A stretch of DNA of 26,632 bases from M55B129 sp964506505 (GTDB lineage: Bacteria > Bacillota > Dethiobacteria > DTU022): positions 1 through 26,632 of the forward strand of contig CAZDKY010000069.1 in NCBI GenBank assembly GCA_964506505.1, read 5' to 3'. How positions within the stretch are numbered: the stretch's first letter is position 1; each line of letters starts with the position of its first letter. A program made the position numbers and the translations under genes. Of the stretch, positions 23,273 through 26,632 are shown one piece after another. The notes under the pieces are model-generated. The model was not told where the DNA came from, did not search any database, and worked only from the letters and a program-made list of their open reading frames with translations.

Positions 23273-24946
23273 ATGACAGATATAGTTGAATCGAATGGCG
23301 GCAGTCTTGTTGCCGGCATCCTAAAAAAAAGAGAGATCACCCATATTTACAGCTGTCCCGGCACTACAGAGATGTCAATTATTGTAAATGTTTTAAAATT
23401 TGATGGTATGAATTTTATTCTCTTTCCTTTTGAGGGGCCAGCGGTAGCGGCAGCAGACGGTCACAGCAGAGTAACCGGCAGACCGCAGGTTGTGATGCTG
23501 CATGCCAACGTGGGACTGGCAAACGGCATCAGCCAGATTTATTCTGCGAAGATGAGCTATTCCCCGGTTGTGGTAATCAACGTTATTAAACCACGCGCTC
23601 TTCTTTCTCATGGAGGAATTACATCGACGACTCATGAGCAGGAAATGGTTAAGCAGTATACAAAGTGGAATTGGATGGTTCTTCGCCCTGAAGAGCTGGC
23701 AGAAGACCTGAACCGCGCTTTTCAAATGGCCATTAAACCTCCTTCAGGACCAACACTGCTGGTTATTCCACAGGATGTTCTTGAATCACAGATCAAGACA
23801 GGTTATTCTTATTCTGTACCAGAATCGAACATAGATTACAGGATCTCACCTCCTGAAGAAGATGTCTTAAAGGCTGTAAACCTGTTGGAAAAAAGCAGGT
23901 CTCCTTTGATCATTGCCGGCTCGGGAGTTGGCCGTGATAATTGCATCAGCCGCGTTGAGAAGCTGGCCGAAGTGCTGGGAGCTGGGGTCTGCTGCGAGTC
24001 CAAATGGAGTTTTTATAATAACGGATATCCGACAGGTAATGATCTTTACCTTGGGCAGTACGGGCTGGATAATCCTGCAGTTCGTGAAGCGGATGTTATT
24101 CTGGCTCTGGGGGCAAAGCTCTTCGCGGAATTTACCCTGCCAAAAGAGCCAATGATTCCAAACGGTGCCAGGCTGATTCACCAGCATAATGACTTAAACG
24201 AAATAGATAAGCTGTACCGGGCCGATATTGCTCTCTGCGGTAACACAAAAGAAACAGTGGAAATGCTGCTGGCGAAAATTAAAGCAGCAGGTGACAGGGG
24301 GAAAAAGGCGGAAACGCGAAAACTGAAAATTTCTCAGTTTCAGGCACAGAGAAACGAAGCGATAAGCAAAAAGATTGCTGAGGCGAAAAATAAAGAAAAG
24401 ATCCAGGTCATTAGTCTGGTGGAAAGCATTTCCAGAGTCATGGATAATAAAACCACGGCTGTCGTGGATACGCCGACTTCAGACTTTCACCTTGTGGAGT
24501 ACCTGGAACGGCACAACGAATTAAGTTTTTACGGCCAGGCTTGCGGTAGCCTGGGATGGGGAACGGGCGCGGCAGTTGGAGTGAAATGTGGTTCTCCTGA
24601 ACGTAAAGTAATCTGTATAACCGGAGACGGATGTCTGCTATTTGGGGTGCAGAGTCTCTGGGTAGCGGTTAAATATAGAATACCGGTTGTCTTTTTAGTA
24701 ATTAATAATGCCGGTTATGCAGCCATACGGAAAGGGTTGCTTCATTACAAAGGAGACAAGGGAGAGTGTGATGATTTTCCGGGTACCAACATGAAGGAAA
24801 TTGATTACTGCTTAATGGCCAGGAGCTTTGGCATGGCTGCGGAAAGAATTTGTCAGCTATCTGGAATTCAGCCGGCAGTAGAGAGAGCGCTGGCAATGGA
24901 TAAGCCATACTTGCTTGAAGTGATGATTGATCCGGAGGATTATTAA
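23273..24946 (+). CDS. ThDP-dependent decarboxylase-like enzyme (acetolactate synthase/benzoylformate decarboxylase superfamily)
   Basis: This 557-aa enzyme has the three domains of the POX/decarboxylase family. The N-terminal pyrimidine-binding domain has the activating Glu54 in 'FPFEGPAVAAADG'. The central Rossmann domain is at about 195-330. The C-terminal pyrophosphate domain has the ThDP motif 'GDG' (451-453) to 'NN' (478-479). 'GSLGWGTGAAVGVK' resembles benzoylformate decarboxylase and oxo-acid decarboxylases. The FAD-linked segment of acetolactate synthase is not obvious. Glu54 argues against glyoxylate carboligase, which has Val there. Being downstream of the AOR complex, it could convert a 2-oxo acid to the aldehyde that AOR oxidises; that is inference. 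ATG 23273, five bases after GGAGG, is preferred over 23261. Substrate unknown. Confidence 0.85.
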   Translation: MTDIVESNGGSLVAGILKKREITHIYSCPGTTEMSIIVNVLKFDGMNFILFPFEGPAVAAADGHSRVTGRPQVVMLHANVGLANGISQIYSAKMSYSPVVVINVIKPRALLSHGGITSTTHEQEMVKQYTKWNWMVLRPEELAEDLNRAFQMAIKPPSGPTLLVIPQDVLESQIKTGYSYSVPESNIDYRISPPEEDVLKAVNLLEKSRSPLIIAGSGVGRDNCISRVEKLAEVLGAGVCCESKWSFYNNGYPTGNDLYLGQYGLDNPAVREADVILALGAKLFAEFTLPKEPMIPNGARLIHQHNDLNEIDKLYRADIALCGNTKETVEMLLAKIKAAGDRGKKAETRKLKISQFQAQRNEAISKKIAEAKNKEKIQVISLVESISRVMDNKTTAVVDTPTSDFHLVEYLERHNELSFYGQACGSLGWGTGAAVGVKCGSPERKVICITGDGCLLFGVQSLWVAVKYRIPVVFLVINNAGYAAIRKGLLHYKGDKGECDDFPGTNMKEIDYCLMARSFGMAAERICQLSGIQPAVERALAMDKPYLLEVMIDPEDY

Positions 24947-25005
24947 TGCTCTATATTTAACATGTTAAGTGGAAAATAGTGATAGCAGGTTAACAATGAA
25001 AAGAG

Positions 25006-25040
25006 ACCCCCGGCAGAGAAATATTGGCGGGGTGTTTTTT
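25006..25040 (+). terminator. Terminator after the ThDP enzyme
   Basis: ACCCC (25006-25010) pairs with GGGGT (25029-25033), extended imperfectly by CGGC/GGC on the loop side, and is followed by GTTTTTTA. This marks the end of the metabolic transcription unit. Confidence 0.7.
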
Positions 25041-25296
25041 ATTGTACAATATATGACTTTATAATGATCATCTATGGTCCAGTCTTAAAATTACAGCTCT
25101 AGCGGATAAATAATTTTTTTAAATATTTACCTTTGAGCAGATCAGCAAAGAAGTAATTATAAATTTCACTGCTGGTGTTCTGATCGTTTTGTAAAGCGTG
25201 GAAAATGATTCCGGTCAGATGCCTGGCCATGTGTAGGTGAGATTTTTCAAATGGTTTGAAAACTTTGATCACAATAATATATAGTGATGCATTGCA
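25041..25296. other. Non-coding gap before the PfkB kinase
   Basis: AT-rich stretch with no recognisable gene. A minus-strand open frame (25099-25431) overlaps the kinase start, has low-complexity AT-driven composition and no recognisable family, so I do not call it. The downstream end holds the kinase promoter. Confidence 0.5.
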
Positions 25297-25325
25297 TTGA
25301 CAGCCAGCACCTTGTTTTATAAATA
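25297..25325 (+). promoter_or_regulatory. Probable sigma-A promoter of the PfkB kinase gene
   Basis: A consensus TTGACA at 25297-25302 is followed by TATAAA after 15 bases (25318-25323) or TAAATA after 17 bases (25320-25325). It sits about 45 bases before the AAAGGAGG site at 25366-25373, so the kinase is probably transcribed independently of the terminated upstream operon. Confidence 0.5.
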
Positions 25326-25381
25326 AATAAAATGATATTATAGCCGGGAAAGATGGGAAAGGATTAAAGGAGGATGTATCG

Positions 25382-26332
25382 TTGATCAGGGGAAATATCG
25401 GGGTGGTAGGAACCATTTTTGTTGATTGCAAAGGTTTTGCCGGGAAACCCTACAAGGCTGATGGCAGAAACCTTGGTGAAATTAGTTTCGTTCACGGCGG
25501 AGTGGGCAGAAATGTAGCGGAAAATCTAGCCTGCCTGGATCTTCCTGTAACCCTGATTTCAACTGTGGACCGGACTGCCCTGGGTGATGAAGTTTTACAG
25601 CGGTTAGATGAAAAGGCTGTTAATACGTCAATGGTGAAAAAGGTTAATAATAACGGTATGGGTTTATGGCTGGCTATAATTGATGAAAAAGGGGATCTGG
25701 CAGGTTCAATATCACAAATGCCTGACCTTTCATTCCTGGAACAGTATATTTTTGCCCGGGCAGAAGATTTATTCAGTCAGTTATCTCATGTTATCCTGGA
25801 GCTGGATTTAAATGAAAAAATCACCGGTTTTATTTTGGATTTATGCAGGAGATTGGATAAACCGGTATATGGTATTCCAGGAAACCTCGATGTTATTTTA
25901 AGGAAGCCTGAAATGCTCCCCCGGCTGGAGTGCTTTATTTGCAACATTCATGAAGCGGGTGCCCTGATGGGCAAAGAACTGGCAGGACTGGAGATAGGGG
26001 AGATACAGGAAATATTAACCAGATATTATTTTATACCTGAAATGCGAGCTCGCTGCAGTGTGGTTACTCTTGGCGATCGCGGTTCTATATATTTTGATAA
26101 AGAGATCAAAGCTTCCGGTTATATGCCTGCTGAAAAAGTTGAAACTGTCGATACCAGCGGTGCCGGAGATGCATTTTTTTCCGGAACAGTAAGTGGATTA
26201 ATTCGCAATCTGACTCTGGGAAAAGCGGTAGCAATAGGCACGAAAGTGGCTTCCTGGACTGTCGGTTCAGCGGAAAACAACTGCCATAACCTGAAAGAGC
26301 GGTTTAAAAAAGAAAATATGTTCGAAAGCTGA
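25382..26332 (+). CDS. PfkB-family sugar/nucleoside kinase, PsuK-like
   Basis: This 316-aa ribokinase-fold enzyme would phosphorylate a sugar or nucleoside with ATP. The substrate motif 'GGVGRNVAENLACL' (about 39-52) and the PfkB signature 2 'DTSGAGDAF' (257-265, catalytic Asp263) are intact. The 'GGVGRNVAENL' version resembles pseudouridine kinases (PsuK) and related nucleoside kinases, but no PsuG glycosidase gene is visible next to it. It starts at TTG 25382, eight bases after AAAGGAGG. It has its own promoter and follows a terminator, so membership in the purine-type locus is uncertain. A ribose/nucleoside role would suit that setting. Confidence 0.85.
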   Translation: MIRGNIGVVGTIFVDCKGFAGKPYKADGRNLGEISFVHGGVGRNVAENLACLDLPVTLISTVDRTALGDEVLQRLDEKAVNTSMVKKVNNNGMGLWLAIIDEKGDLAGSISQMPDLSFLEQYIFARAEDLFSQLSHVILELDLNEKITGFILDLCRRLDKPVYGIPGNLDVILRKPEMLPRLECFICNIHEAGALMGKELAGLEIGEIQEILTRYYFIPEMRARCSVVTLGDRGSIYFDKEIKASGYMPAEKVETVDTSGAGDAFFSGTVSGLIRNLTLGKAVAIGTKVASWTVGSAENNCHNLKERFKKENMFES

Positions 26333-26360
26333 TTTAAAGTCAACAAGAGGGGGGTGATTT

Positions 26361-26429
26361 ATGGGTGACCTTGTTTACCTGAATACCTTCGTTATGCATT
26401 ATTACAGCCGTCAAAAAACTCTCTGCTGA
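26361..26429 (+). CDS. Possible 22-aa small protein
   Basis: An ATG at 26361 follows a strong AGGGGGGTGA ribosome binding site and opens a 22-codon frame (MGDLVYLNTFVMHYYSRQKT, then Leu-Cys, TGA). It begins 28 bases after the kinase stop. The product is aromatic-rich with a basic end. I do not recognise it. It could be a small protein, a leader peptide, or chance. The good ribosome binding site is the only strong support. Confidence 0.35.
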   Translation: MGDLVYLNTFVMHYYSRQKTLC

Positions 26430-26539
26430 CAGGCCAATCGAAGTATCTTAACGGTAGATCATTATACAGCGCATCAGTAAAATCTCTAATTGGGTCCTGG
26501 AAAAGATAAACATTTACTGCGCTATATTTGATAAAAGTT

Positions 26540-26577
26540 AAGGGTTTTCCGAATCTTTTGAGTGACGGAAAACCCTT
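26540..26577 (-). terminator. Terminator downstream of the tRNA-Lys gene
   Basis: AAGGGTTTTCCG (26540-26551) and CGGAAAACCCTT (26566-26577) form a perfect 12-bp stem with a 14-base loop. On the minus strand it is followed by AACTTTTATC and lies 10 bases after the tRNA 3' end. It may also end + strand transcripts from the kinase. Confidence 0.75.
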
Positions 26578-26587
26578 TGTTTATGAA

Positions 26588-26632
26588 TGGTGAGCCATGC
26601 AGGGATCGAACCTGCGACACCCTGATTAAAAG
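26588..26632 (-). tRNA. tRNA-Lys (anticodon TTT), 3' part, cut by the window edge
   Basis: Read on the minus strand the sequence has CTTTTAA (anticodon loop with TTT), TCAG (anticodon stem), a T-arm GCAGG-TTCGATC-CCTGC, the acceptor strand ATGGCTC, discriminator A, and an encoded CCA end. ATGGCTC is the usual partner of GAGCCAT in bacterial tRNA-Lys. The 5' half lies outside the window. Confidence 0.9.

Noticed and set aside
23273..24946. Glyoxylate carboligase (tartronate semialdehyde synthase)
   Set aside because: That enzyme has Val in place of the activating Glu. This protein keeps Glu54 in 'FPFEGPAVAAADG'.
25099..25431. 110-aa minus-strand open frame before the PfkB kinase
   Set aside because: It overlaps the kinase start and promoter, has no ribosome binding site that I can see, and its translation resembles no family I know.
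26361..26538. Selenocysteine readthrough of the TGA ending the 22-aa frame
   Set aside because: The residues after the TGA show no family resemblance and I see no SECIS-like hairpin right after it. The selenium theme of the locus is the labile Mo-Se type, not Sec.

Overview
The window looks like chromosomal DNA of an anaerobic, mid-GC member of the Bacillota (Clostridia-type). The basis is strong AGGAGG-like ribosome binding sites, TTG and GTG starts, a Gram-positive LexA (SOS) box, a PucR regulator, and anaerobic molybdenum/selenium and probable tungsten enzymes. I cannot name the species. Almost all genes lie on the + strand. The exceptions are a DNA-repair pair at the left end, pucR, and a tRNA-Lys cut by the right edge.

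Region 1 (1-2400): an SOS-controlled Y-family DNA polymerase and a YolD-like partner (minus strand) lie between two copies of a MITE-like palindromic repeat. The complete copy (1954-2135) has 16-bp perfect terminal inverted repeats. Region 2 (2400-8230): a class III CoA-transferase and a DUF2877 protein (AllH-like) form one unit. An SLC23/NCS2-type nucleobase permease follows, facing a convergent pucR across a shared terminator.

Region 3 (8235-15900): a long + strand unit. It encodes FdrA (AllF-like), a 53-aa FdrA-tail-like protein, a DUF1116 protein (AllG-like), a three-subunit xanthine-dehydrogenase-type molybdenum hydroxylase (FAD, 2Fe-2S and Mo subunits) and, after a hairpin, YqeB. Region 4 (16100-24950): a YqeC-MocA fusion protein for selenium/molybdenum cofactor maturation is followed by two large iron-sulfur flavoproteins, a remnant of a B12-binding protein, and a ThDP-dependent decarboxylase-like enzyme. 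Region 5 (25300-26632): a PfkB-family (PsuK-like) kinase, a possible 22-aa ORF, a terminator and the partial tRNA-Lys.

The most striking feature is the pair at 17653-22886. Together they contain one complete aldehyde:ferredoxin oxidoreductase (AOR), cut exactly between its domain 1 and domains 2/3. Domain 1 is the N-terminus of a NuoE-NuoF-ferredoxin protein; domains 2/3 are the C-terminus of a NuoG-like iron-sulfur protein. Read in order, a NuoEFG module appears nested inside an AOR. This predicts an NAD-linked, possibly electron-bifurcating, tungsten or molybdenum aldehyde oxidoreductase whose cofactor is held at the interface of two subunits.

Taken together the locus reads as a PucR-controlled anaerobic system for a purine or related N-heterocycle: uptake, hydroxylation by a selenium-dependent molybdenum hydroxylase, carbamoyl-group recovery by an oxamate-carbamoyltransferase-like AllFGH set, possible 2-oxo-acid decarboxylation to an aldehyde, and aldehyde oxidation coupled to NAD(H). 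The enzyme families are read from sequence. The pathway order and substrates are inference.
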